From Bacteroidota bacterium (GTDB lineage: Bacteria; Spirochaetota; Spirochaetia; JABMQR01): a DNA stretch of 15,648 nt. The DNA is taken from positions 1 to 15,648 of the forward strand of contig JABMQR010000067.1 in NCBI GenBank assembly GCA_013202335.1. The letters run 5' to 3'. A model generated the notes under the pieces. The model searched no databases. It had not been told where the DNA came from and worked only from the letters and a program-made list of their open reading frames with translations. Within the stretch, counting starts at the first letter, position 1; every line of letters begins with the position of its first letter. Positions 7,387-14,242 of this stretch are shown here, piece after piece. The position numbers and the translations under genes are program-made.

Positions 7387-8286
7387 ATGACAAAAATAAT
7401 TGATGGAAAAGAGATTTCAAAAATCATCCGTTCTGAGCAAAAGATCAAGGTTGAGTTATTAAAGAAAAAGACAGGCATCACTCCTGGTTTAGCTGTTGTT
7501 CTGGTTGGGGAAGACCCTGCCAGTCAGGCATATGTGCGATCAAAAAGGCGCGCTTGTAAGAATATGGGGATACTTTCCCGTGACTATAATTTTCCGCCGA
7601 ATATAACTGAACTGGAGTTGCTGAATTTAATATCTGAATTAAATGCAGATGCTGAAATCCATGGAATATTAGTTCAGCTTCCACTTCCAAAGCATATTAA
7701 TGAAAATAAGATACTTCTATCCATATCACCGGATAAAGATGTAGATGGATTTCATCCTCAAAGTTTAGGAAAACTTGTTATAGGTATGGAAACTTTTTTC
7801 TCTTGTACTCCTTTTGGTATCATAAAACTACTGGAATACAGTGATATAAGCATTGAAGGAAAACATGTCTGTATTGTAGGAAGAAGTAATATTGTCGGTA
7901 AACCTATGGCAAACCTTCTATTAAGAAAAGATAAAACCGGGAATGCAACGGTTACCATTTGTCACTCAAAAACTAAAAATATTTCATTTCATACAAAACA
8001 GGCTGATATTGTTATTGCAGCTATTGGTAAACCTGAATTTATTACTGCTGAAATGATTAAAGATGATGCTATCGTTATAGATGTAGGTATAAACAGGGTT
8101 AAAGATTCTGAGGCTGAAAGGGGTTACAAACTTGTTGGTGATGTGGATTATAAAGAGGTTAGTAAGAAAACTTCATATATAACACCAGTACCTGGAGGAG
8201 TTGGGCCGATGACAATAACAATGCTCATGTATAATACTATTTTATCTGCAGAAAGATTTGCTAATAAAAAGAAACTGGAGATTTAA
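7387..8286 (+). CDS. folD: Bifunctional methylenetetrahydrofolate dehydrogenase/cyclohydrolase FolD
   Basis: FolD interconverts methylene-, methenyl- and formyl-tetrahydrofolate in the cytoplasm, feeding purine, thymidylate and initiator-tRNA formylation pathways. I prefer ATG 7387, since AAGAGG ends six bases before it; the ATG at 7381 directly abuts that site. The 299-residue product shows the catalytic Y49 and K53 (SQAYVRSKRRACKNMG), QLPLP at 97-101, DKDVDGFHP at 116-124, the nucleotide-binding turn GRSNIVGKP at 165-173, GDVDY at 251-255, and TPVPGGVGPMT at 266-276. All key residues are present and the length is typical. Its stop shares one base with the miaB start (TAATG), so the two are coupled. 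Confidence 0.97.
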   Translation: MTKIIDGKEISKIIRSEQKIKVELLKKKTGITPGLAVVLVGEDPASQAYVRSKRRACKNMGILSRDYNFPPNITELELLNLISELNADAEIHGILVQLPLPKHINENKILLSISPDKDVDGFHPQSLGKLVIGMETFFSCTPFGIIKLLEYSDISIEGKHVCIVGRSNIVGKPMANLLLRKDKTGNATVTICHSKTKNISFHTKQADIVIAAIGKPEFITAEMIKDDAIVIDVGINRVKDSEAERGYKLVGDVDYKEVSKKTSYITPVPGGVGPMTITMLMYNTILSAERFANKKKLEI

Positions 8287-9590
8287 TGCCTGGAAAATAT
8301 TGGTTGGAAACCTACGGCTGCCAAATGAATTTTGCCGAATCAAATGCTATAGAAATTGAGTTTGCTTCTGCAGGTTTTGTTCCTGCATTAAGTCCTGAGG
8401 ATGCTGATATAGCTGTATTAAACACATGCTCTGTTCGGCAGACAGCTGAAAACAGGATTTGGGGGAGACTGGGCTTTTTTCAGCATTTAAAAGATAGCAG
8501 AGATTTAACAGTAATCCTTACTGGATGTATGGCAGAGCGGTTGTCAGAAGATATTAAGAAAAAATCACCGGCTGTTGATTATGTAGTCGGGACAAATGAT
8601 AAACAGAGAATTATTGAAGTTATTCAAGGTGTTGCAAATGCATCAGATGAATACTTGTTTAAATCATCTTATGAAGGGAAAAGTAAAAGTAAGTCACTTT
8701 TACCTATTATGAATGGATGTGATAATTTTTGTTCATATTGTATTGTTCCGTATGTCAGAGGTCGTGAAATTTCCAGGGATCCCGATGATATTCTTGAAGA
8801 AATCAACTCTTTGCAAGAGCACGGAATTAAGGAAGTTACTCTCTTAGGGCAGAATGTTAATTCATACAAATTTCAGAAAAGTAGTAGTGTCTGCACTTTT
8901 CCAGATCTGTTACGTCTAATATCTGATGCTATGCCTGAAGATTCATGGATAAGATTTCTCAGCCCACATCCAAAGGATTTTTCGGATGAACTTATCAATC
9001 TCATAGCAGATCGAAAAAACATTTGCAGTCATTTGCATCTACCCGTACAAAGTGGTTCTAACTCTGTATTGAAAACAATGAAACGCAAATATACCAGAGA
9101 GCATTATGTTGAGTTAGTAAATAAGATAAAGAAAGCTGATAGTTCTATCACTTTTTCAACTGATATTCTTGTAGGTTTTCCCGGAGAGACTGATGCTGAT
9201 TTTGGTGATACTATTTCTCTTGTATCTGAAATAGGATATATGGATGCATTTATGTATTACTTCAATCCAAGAGAGGGAACAGAGGCAATTAATTTAGCTG
9301 GACACCTCGATAATGAAACGAAACTGCAAAGACTTCAGAAGTTGATTGACTTTCAAAGGAATCAATCAATTGAAATCAAAAATTCTCGTTTAAACCGTAG
9401 GGAGAGGGTTCTTTGTGAAGGATTTTCGAAAAAAGACAAGCAAGCTATGCTTACAAGAACTGAGCATGATGAAATAGTTATTGTTAATGACCCTTCTATT
9501 GAAATTGGTCACTTTATTGATGTTACTATTACCCGTCTTATTGGTAATACTTATATGGGAGAGGTAATATGCCCTGGAAAACAATTTTAA
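8286..9590 (+). CDS. miaB: tRNA-2-methylthio-N6-dimethylallyladenosine synthase MiaB
   Basis: MiaB is a radical-SAM methylthiotransferase that adds the 2-methylthio group to i6A37 of tRNAs reading UNN codons. The 434-residue product has the N-terminal UPF0004 domain with cluster cysteines C12, C48 and C81. The radical-SAM CxxxCxxC is at C145, C149 and C152 (NGCDNFCSYCIVPYVRGRE), and a C-terminal TRAM domain spans about 370-430. The LLGQNVNSY segment favours MiaB over RimO or MtaB. GGAG lies 5 bases before the ATG. The ATG overlaps the folD stop, and the end overlaps the next gene by 22 bases. Confidence 0.96.
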   Translation: MPGKYWLETYGCQMNFAESNAIEIEFASAGFVPALSPEDADIAVLNTCSVRQTAENRIWGRLGFFQHLKDSRDLTVILTGCMAERLSEDIKKKSPAVDYVVGTNDKQRIIEVIQGVANASDEYLFKSSYEGKSKSKSLLPIMNGCDNFCSYCIVPYVRGREISRDPDDILEEINSLQEHGIKEVTLLGQNVNSYKFQKSSSVCTFPDLLRLISDAMPEDSWIRFLSPHPKDFSDELINLIADRKNICSHLHLPVQSGSNSVLKTMKRKYTREHYVELVNKIKKADSSITFSTDILVGFPGETDADFGDTISLVSEIGYMDAFMYYFNPREGTEAINLAGHLDNETKLQRLQKLIDFQRNQSIEIKNSRLNRRERVLCEGFSKKDKQAMLTRTEHDEIVIVNDPSIEIGHFIDVTITRLIGNTYMGEVICPGKQF

Positions 9591-9952
9591 TAATTTTTAT
9601 ATCCGCATTATTTATTCTGTTTATTGCTTTCAATGTAGAAAACAATACAAATATTTCTTTTATATTTTTTACGGTTTCATCTGTTCCTGTTTACTTGATT
9701 GTATTCTTTTCAACTTTACTTGGTGCCTTGTGTATGATTCCTGTCTTAATAAGAAAACGAATGTCTGGGAAAAATAATGAACAAAATCATTTAAAAGAGA
9801 AAGAAATTGAGGATTCTTTTAAAAAAGCAGTTCAGGGTGCATCAAAGACATCAAATGAAAACAGTTCAAAAACAAAAAAAAGAAAAACAGGGAAAAAGAA
9901 AAATGTTATCGAGGATATTGATAGTGTTTCGGATATTGATATTTTGCGTTAA
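9569..9952 (+). CDS. LapA-domain (DUF1049) membrane protein
   Basis: The 127-residue inner-membrane protein has two hydrophobic helices at about residues 4-22 and 36-60. The sequence FNVENNTNISFIFFTVSSVPV between them and the LLGALCMIP stretch in the second helix match the lipopolysaccharide-assembly protein A pattern. A charged C-terminal tail follows, with a Lys-rich run (KTKKRKTGKKKN) and an acidic end, probably cytoplasmic. GGGAGAGG within the miaB end serves as ribosome binding site. Function in spirochaetes, many of which lack LPS, is unknown. Its stop lies only a few bases from decayed transposase sequence on the other strand. Confidence 0.7.
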   Translation: MPWKTILIIFISALFILFIAFNVENNTNISFIFFTVSSVPVYLIVFFSTLLGALCMIPVLIRKRMSGKNNEQNHLKEKEIEDSFKKAVQGASKTSNENSSKTKKRKTGKKKNVIEDIDSVSDIDILR

Positions 9953-9954
9953 TA

Positions 9955-10269
9955 AATAGAACATATGCATGTATTTAGAATTCTTCTGTATAACAACGTA
10001 AATGCTTTGCGCAGACTCAGGTGTATATGATCTTTGCTGATAGATCCCTCTACTATTTCTATCTTTTTCTTCTCTAACAAACTTCTCAAAATATCTTTCA
10101 GCTCTGTCCGGCATTCTCCGTACAATACTTTTCGCCGATATTTTGGAATCCACACCACACAATGTGGTAGGTGCAATCCCACCGAGTGTGTGATAAACTG
10201 TTTTCTGCTATTTTTTTGCCTCCTGTTTTCTTTCCAAATGCGTTGTGAACCGCTATTGGACTGTATCAC
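9955..10269 (-). pseudogene. Decayed IS200/IS605-family transposase TnpA remnant
   Basis: On the - strand the frame from about 10196 to 10021 reads THSVGLHLPHCVVWIPKYR, then RRKVLYGE, then VEGSISKDHIHL. This is the N-terminal half of an IS200-type Y1 transposase, including the HUH metal-binding DHIH (codons at 10032-10021). The family is normally about 130-150 residues with a catalytic Tyr in the C-terminal third. Here the frame after DHIH turns to non-family sequence, while another frame carries a family-like PESAQSIYVVIQKNSKYMHM, so I infer a frameshift near 10020-10030 and loss of the end by about 9955. AGGAGG (about 10224-10219) is followed by AAT-AGC where a start ATG would be expected, so the start may be lost too. 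The product is not functional. Confidence 0.75.
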
Positions 10270-10319
10270 AGGAGGCTTTTCTTTATACAGAATATATCCG
10301 GGTGGAACCTTCTACCGCA

Positions 10320-10338
10320 CCACAGGCATAGCCTGTGG
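10320..10338. repeat. Perfect hairpin, probable IS200/IS605 left-end structure
   Basis: CCACAGGC, loop ATA, GCCTGTGG: an 8-bp GC-rich perfect stem with a 3-base loop, upstream of the tnpA remnant. This is the typical shape of the TnpA recognition hairpin in the family. Confidence 0.6.
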
Positions 10339-10346
10339 GTTTCTCA

Positions 10347-10380
10347 CATTACTAAATAAGAAGCAAAAAATTCAGTAATG
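10347..10380. repeat. Inverted repeat CATTACT / AGTAATG
   Basis: CATTACT (10347-10353) and AGTAATG (10374-10380) are perfect 7-base arms about 20 bases apart, next to the IS hairpin. The AGTAAT core recurs in the larger palindrome at 10476-10515. Confidence 0.4.
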
Positions 10381-10420
10381 GATAATAAAGGTATATGTTT
10401 TTCTTCTGATTTTTGATTCC

Positions 10421-10570
10421 TTACAGCGTCATCAAGCATTTCTCATGCACTTGGCCAAAATCGCCCCGGCTTTTATCAGTAATTGCCGGAAGTAAGACTC
10501 CGCGACAATTACTGAATCCCCTGAGCTGCATGTCTGTTTGCAGCTTACTTAAAGCTTGCTGATGTGTCAT
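10421..10570 (-). pseudogene. Scrambled N-terminus of a tyrosine recombinase (integrase) remnant
   Basis: A short - strand frame of 49 codons starts at ATG 10570 behind a good AAGGAG site. It opens MTHQQALSKLQTDMQLRGF, which looks like the SAM-like N-terminal domain of phage-type or IS-associated tyrosine recombinases. After about residue 21 the resemblance jumps frames: a second frame gives ESYFRQLL, and a third gives LDDAVRNQKSEEKHIP, reaching to about 10380. This is what several frameshifts in a decaying gene would leave. The catalytic domain is absent. Recognition of the family is from memory of the N-terminal pattern only and is moderate. If wrong, this is a 49-residue hypothetical ORF. 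Confidence 0.45.
10476..10515. repeat. 40-base nested palindrome
   Basis: The outer arms TCAGTAATTG (10476-10485) and CAATTACTGA (10506-10515) pair perfectly. Inside, CGGA (10487-10490) pairs with TCCG (10499-10502), and a further GT/AC pair is possible, leaving a loop of about three bases. It lies inside the integrase-like remnant, where a coding palindrome is unexpected. Confidence 0.6.
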
Positions 10571-10596
10571 GTGAACACTCCTTATAAAACAATTTA

Positions 10597-10624
10597 GATA
10601 CCGGTGGTATCATAAATCATGATA
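10597..10624. repeat. Two overlapping inverted repeats
   Basis: GATACC-GGT-GGTATC (10597-10611) overlaps TATCAT (10608-10613) paired with ATGATA (10619-10624). The shared TATC means only one can form at a time. They lie about 145 bases before the SDR gene and just upstream of the integrase-like start, so they could be an operator or an element end. Confidence 0.4.
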
Positions 10625-10686
10625 TAGGAGAGTTTGGGATTCTTACAAAGAAATAGTAGCGTGAAAGAAGAAAAAAAGCTGAAACC

Positions 10687-10699
10687 ACCGCGTAGCGGT
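10687..10699. repeat. Short GC hairpin ACCGC-GTA-GCGGT
   Basis: A perfect 5-bp stem with a 3-base loop, flanked by AAACC and TTT that can extend it imperfectly. It stands out in AT-rich DNA and has REP-like or IS-end-like form. It sits in the SDR upstream region, and the function is unknown. Confidence 0.4.
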
Positions 10700-10769
10700 T
10701 TAGTTCAATCAATGTTAACCTTGATTTTATATAGTATAAAAGCGGTTATATTATAGGAAGGTGTTAATT

Positions 10770-11555
10770 ATGACAGAAAAAAGAGTCGCAATTGTTACCG
10801 GCGGTACGAGGGGAATAGGGAAGGATATTAGTATTCGACTCGCAATGGAAGGTTTTGTGGTTGTTGCTGTCAGTCTTTCTGACAGCAGAGATACGGCTGA
10901 GACTGAGAGAACATTACGCAATATCACTTCTGATTCTGCTGTGATGGCAGCTGATGTTTCCGATTCTCAACAAGTCAGGGCTTTAGTCGGGGAAATAATT
11001 CAAAGATATGAAAGAATTGACATTCTTATCAACAATGCTGGAATCTTTGAATTTATGTTTCTCGAAGAGCTCGATGAAAATTCTCTGGATAAAATCATGA
11101 ACGTCAATTTCAAAGGTCAGTTTCTCATGATGAAAGAAGTCATCCAATTCATGAAAAAGAATCAGTTTGGCCGAATCATAAATGCTTCCTCCATTTCAGG
11201 AGAAATTGCTGATGTCGGACTGATCGCCTATGCTGCCAGTAAAGCCAGCGTGAATATGATGACTAAGATTGCGGCTGCTGAATTGGCTCCCTACAACATT
11301 ACCGTCAATGCCTACGCTCCTGGTATCATTCATACCGATATGACCGATGAGATGATCAGGGAAAGAGGTGATGTCCAGGTAAAACAGATTCCCTTGAATC
11401 GATTTGGAACCGGAAGTGATGTCGCGGCTCTGGTAAACTTTCTTGTCTCAGATGAAGCCGGGTATATTACCGGTGAAATTATCGGGGTGGATGGAGGTTT
11501 TTTCAAGGTACAGAACCCGTATAGAGCTCATGAATATGCTGAAGAAGGTTCCTGA
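10770..11555 (+). CDS. Short-chain dehydrogenase/reductase (SDR) family oxidoreductase
   Basis: This is a cytoplasmic NAD(P)(H)-dependent oxidoreductase of the classical SDR type. ATG 10770 is chosen over GTG 10761 because AGGAAGGTG ends 6 bases before it. The 261-residue product has the cofactor turn TGGTRGIG at residues 10-17, NNAG at 88-91, N113, and the catalytic triad S141, Y154 and K158 (YAASK). The PG motif at 184-185 and the C-terminal VDGGFF are also there. The overall pattern resembles acetoin/diacetyl or glucose-type dehydrogenases and FabG relatives; the substrate cannot be assigned. It stands alone after mobile-element debris, and its base composition looks somewhat richer in GC than the left half of the window, consistent with acquisition, though that is impression rather than calculation. 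Confidence 0.9.
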   Translation: MTEKRVAIVTGGTRGIGKDISIRLAMEGFVVVAVSLSDSRDTAETERTLRNITSDSAVMAADVSDSQQVRALVGEIIQRYERIDILINNAGIFEFMFLEELDENSLDKIMNVNFKGQFLMMKEVIQFMKKNQFGRIINASSISGEIADVGLIAYAASKASVNMMTKIAAAELAPYNITVNAYAPGIIHTDMTDEMIRERGDVQVKQIPLNRFGTGSDVAALVNFLVSDEAGYITGEIIGVDGGFFKVQNPYRAHEYAEEGS

Positions 11556-11590
11556 TAGGTTTTTTCAGCTTAGAATTTTTTCTTTTTTTC
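11538..11590 (+). terminator. Probable terminator overlapping the SDR gene end
   Basis: GCTGAAGAA (11538-11546) pairs with TTTTTCAGC (11561-11569), with one G-T pair, and CCT-GAT-AGG forms an inner stem. A T-rich run follows from about 11570. The stem includes the SDR stop codon at 11553-11555. Confidence 0.45.
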
Positions 11591-11688
11591 TCCCCTGAGA
11601 CATTTTCCCTTTCGTTTCTTTTAGACATTATCACTTTCGGATGAGATTTCTTTTTTTTACCTTTTTTATTATTTACCCTCTATTATCT

Positions 11689-11716
11689 TTGATGAACTTG
11701 GTGTTTGTGATATAAG
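11689..11716 (+). promoter_or_regulatory. Candidate promoter for the 11779-13160 gene pair
   Basis: TTGATG (11689-11694), a 16-base spacer and TATAAG (11711-11716) give a leader of about 55 bases. The rest of the 11591-11778 gap is AT-rich with poly-T runs and shows no gene. Confidence 0.4.
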
Positions 11717-11778
11717 TATTAATAGAATCCAATATAAATAACATATTAATTGGAAAAATCACAAAGAAGGAGTGAAGT

Positions 11779-12342
11779 ATGATAGCAGTAAAAAACAGTT
11801 ACACAGAGAATGTAATGGAGAGCTATTGGGAAAATATAGCAAACAGAGTATGCTCGAGCTTTTCTTTTACCGATGAAGAAAGACGCAAGTTTCTCAGTAA
11901 TAAGACAGCAAGACTTATTGGCTGTCTGCCGAAAATTGCAGACACTAAAACTCCTGATCGTGACGCATGCAGTAATCTTGCAGTCTATATCATGTCAATT
12001 AGGGAAACAAAACCGTTTTATAATCATCAGGAATGTGATGATGAAGATATATTTTCCCGACTGCAGGATATCATGAATTTTAATTGCGGGAATCGGCTTC
12101 TTTATATGAAGGGTATGAGTATTCTTGCTTTAACGATGCTTTACGATTATAAACGGGATGTGGATGAGGATGCTGCAGCGGGTAAGTATAATCCATTGAA
12201 TACCGGTGCCTGGGATTATGCAAAACTTCGAGAGGAACTTCTTGAAGAGTATGGAAAGATTGATTCGTATGAAATAGACAGTATAGTAACCTTATCAGAG
12301 AGTGCTACTTTAGTTTGGGAACCATGGGGTTTGGATATTTAG
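11779..12342 (+). CDS. Unrecognised 187-residue soluble protein
   Basis: I do not recognise a family. The product has no signal peptide or membrane segment, looks mostly helical and acidic in its second half, and has four cysteines (CSS, GCL, ACS and ECDD regions among others). It ends in the aromatic motif VWEPWGLDI. GGAGTG lies shortly before the ATG, so the start is well supported. Its stop overlaps by one base the probable GTG start of a six-TM LuxR-type regulator, so translational coupling and a shared pathway are likely. It might be a partner, target or co-sensor of that regulator; this is inference from layout only. Confidence 0.75.
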   Translation: MIAVKNSYTENVMESYWENIANRVCSSFSFTDEERRKFLSNKTARLIGCLPKIADTKTPDRDACSNLAVYIMSIRETKPFYNHQECDDEDIFSRLQDIMNFNCGNRLLYMKGMSILALTMLYDYKRDVDEDAAAGKYNPLNTGAWDYAKLREELLEEYGKIDSYEIDSIVTLSESATLVWEPWGLDI

Positions 12343-13160
12343 TGAAAAAAGAAGTATATAAATTAGTGGGATTAATCTATGGTCTGGTTGGGGTCATAGT
12401 TTTCTTTTTCAATATTGTTTTTTATCTGATAAATACAGGAAGTTTGAAGGACTTTGATCTGTTTGCTCTTATATATATTATCATTGGAATTGTCCTGATA
12501 CTACTATCAATAACACGTAAAGAGTATCTTCGTGTTACTCTTGGAAAAAAGAGACTTGAAATAAGTATCAAAAGGCTTAGCTGTCTGATTCAGTTTTACA
12601 TTATGTTTTTAATCTGTGTTTACAGCATTATGGATGCTCATGATAGTCAATATAATCTTGCTATGGTTCTGATAGCTGGTATGATGGGTCTTAAATATCA
12701 AATTCTCAAAAGAAACACGTTGATTGCTTTTATAGTAATTATTGCTGTTCTGTTTGAGGTTTCAGCTGCGATTGCCGGTGTTCATATGCGTGGTCTCTAT
12801 ATTATTCTGTTTAGTGTATTTTTCTTTGGAATCACCATTATTATGTACCAGGAAGATCTAAAAAGGCATTTCGAACTGGCTAAAAGTTATCATGAAAAAA
12901 TTATCACACTTGAAAGAATATTTGAGAAGTTCAAGGGAGAAACCATAGATGTCTCCTCAATTATGCTCACTCCCAGAGAGTTAGAGGTTTTGAAAGAGCT
13001 TTGTCTTTCCCGCGCCACAAATCAGGAGATTGCAGATACTATGGGGCTAAAGATCCAAACAATTAAAACACACATACGAAATATTTTTGATAAATCAGGA
13101 GTAGATGACAGATATCAATTAATTGATCTGTTCAGAAATAATTTTATTGAGGAATCTTAG
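12342..13160 (+). CDS. Six-TM membrane protein with C-terminal LuxR-type HTH
   Basis: This is a predicted membrane-embedded one-component transcription regulator. From GTG 12342, which overlaps the upstream stop (TAGTG), it is 272 residues; ATG 12324 is an alternative. About six hydrophobic helices fill residues 8-170, followed by a likely coiled-coil linker (QEDLKRHFELAKSYHEKII). A LuxR/GerE helix-turn-helix spans about 208-262 (LTPRELEVLKELCLSRATN, QEIADTMGLKIQTIKTHIRN). No receiver or kinase domain is present, so signal input would come through the membrane part. The ligand and targets are unknown. It converges on rlmN with only 14 bases between stops. Confidence 0.85.
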   Translation: MKKEVYKLVGLIYGLVGVIVFFFNIVFYLINTGSLKDFDLFALIYIIIGIVLILLSITRKEYLRVTLGKKRLEISIKRLSCLIQFYIMFLICVYSIMDAHDSQYNLAMVLIAGMMGLKYQILKRNTLIAFIVIIAVLFEVSAAIAGVHMRGLYIILFSVFFFGITIIMYQEDLKRHFELAKSYHEKIITLERIFEKFKGETIDVSSIMLTPRELEVLKELCLSRATNQEIADTMGLKIQTIKTHIRNIFDKSGVDDRYQLIDLFRNNFIEES

Positions 13161-13174
13161 AATTAAGCAAATAA

Positions 13175-14242
13175 TTATTTTGGAGTAGTGAGGCCTGCAA
13201 GTTGACCGCAGGCTCCATTTATCCCTCGGCCGCGTCTGTATCTTCTTGTAATTCTCAATCCCTCTTTTTCGAGCAGAGAACAAAAGCTGCTGATACTTTG
13301 CTGAGATGGTTCGTTAAATTGCATTCCATTTTCGGCACCTGGGTTCCAGGGAATCACATTGATTACTGCATTGAGATCTTTAGCAAATGCTGCCAGTTCC
13401 CGACCAGCCGTTTCAGAATCATTTTCACCGCCAAGAAGCACATATTCCAGAGTTATTCGCTTCCCTGTAGTTATACAGTAAGATTTTAAAACTCTGTGAA
13501 GGACTGGAAGCGGATATCTTTTATTTATCGGCATTAGTCGTGATCGCTGTTCGTTATTTGCTGATGTTAATGAAACTGCAAGTTTTACCGGTATGCTCAG
13601 CTCTTCCATAAGAGTTTTTATACCGTTCACCATACCACAAGTTGAAATTGTCATTTTTCTTGCACTGATATTCAATCCACCGGGGTAGTGGAATAATTCA
13701 ATAGATTTAATTACTTCACCAACATTGACCAGAGGTTCACCCATTCCCATATATACTATATGTGATGGATTTCCGGCAACTCGTGAGAGATGGAAAAACT
13801 GTTCAACAATTTCAGAAGCAGTAAGGTTCCGTTGGAATTCCATCTCTGCTGTCTTACAGAAGGTGCATCCCATAGCACAACCGACTTGTGAGGAGATACA
13901 GGCAGTTTTACGGCCTTCCTCATCAGTGAGAAGTACGCTCTCTATAAGTAGGCCATCGCTCAGGCGAATAAGTAGTTTTACCGTACCATCATCATCCTGC
14001 TGCTGTTCTACTACTGAAGTAGTAAACGGATTACCTTCAAAGGAATCAGACATTTCCTGCCGCATCTGTTTCGGAACATTCAGCATTTCCTCAAATGAGC
14101 CGACACCCTTGAGGAGCCAATCAAATACCTGTCTCCCGCGGAATGGGGTTGATGGAGAGAATGTTTCAGCAATTTCAGCTGGGAAAAGCCCGAAGAGACC
14201 CTGTTTGTCAGGATTCGATTTTATGAATGAGTGTTGTAACAT
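13175..14242 (-). CDS. rlmN: Dual-specificity 23S rRNA/tRNA adenine C2-methyltransferase RlmN
   Basis: RlmN is a radical-SAM enzyme that methylates C2 of A2503 in 23S rRNA and A37 in some tRNAs. The 355-residue product has the FRGRQVFDWLLKG N-terminal segment at about 34-46. The cluster cysteines are C122, C126 and C129 (GCAMGCTFC), with C115 nearby. Glu101 (LLIESVLL) is the probable base. MGMGEPLVN at 165-173 and the C-terminal methyl-carrying Cys345 (GACGQLAG) complete the set. GACGQL preceded by RRGRGIN is more basic than the usual RGxDIxAACGQL. The start overlaps the TPR gene by 35 bases with only a weak ribosome binding site, so it is likely coupled to it. Length is typical for RlmN and Cfr; the GMGEP motif and neighbours favour RlmN. 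Confidence 0.95.
   Translation of the reverse strand: MLQHSFIKSNPDKQGLFGLFPAEIAETFSPSTPFRGRQVFDWLLKGVGSFEEMLNVPKQMRQEMSDSFEGNPFTTSVVEQQQDDDGTVKLLIRLSDGLLIESVLLTDEEGRKTACISSQVGCAMGCTFCKTAEMEFQRNLTASEIVEQFFHLSRVAGNPSHIVYMGMGEPLVNVGEVIKSIELFHYPGGLNISARKMTISTCGMVNGIKTLMEELSIPVKLAVSLTSANNEQRSRLMPINKRYPLPVLHRVLKSYCITTGKRITLEYVLLGGENDSETAGRELAAFAKDLNAVINVIPWNPGAENGMQFNEPSQQSISSFCSLLEKEGLRITRRYRRGRGINGACGQLAGLTTPK

Larger units (their letters stand above)
9955..10345 (-). mobile_element. Degenerate IS200/IS605-like element
   Basis: This spans the tnpA remnant together with the subterminal hairpin at 10320-10338 upstream of it. IS200/IS605 elements have no terminal inverted repeats but do have such end hairpins recognised by TnpA, so one hairpin at this position fits a left end. 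I could not identify a right end or cleavage site. Confidence 0.55.

Noticed and set aside
10034..10378. + strand open frame of 114 codons across the IS remnant
   Set aside because: It is antisense to the tnpA remnant, Cys/Phe-rich with no family pattern and no ribosome binding site; a shadow.
13169..13180. AAATAATTATTT palindrome at the convergent gene junction
   Set aside because: Wholly A/T, short and spanning an rlmN stop; expected by chance in AT-rich DNA.
13193..13213. GCCTGC/GCAGGC hairpin between the convergent LuxR-type gene and rlmN
   Set aside because: It lies inside the conserved GACGQLAG codons of rlmN and has no T-tract on the + side, so coding constraint explains it better than a terminator.
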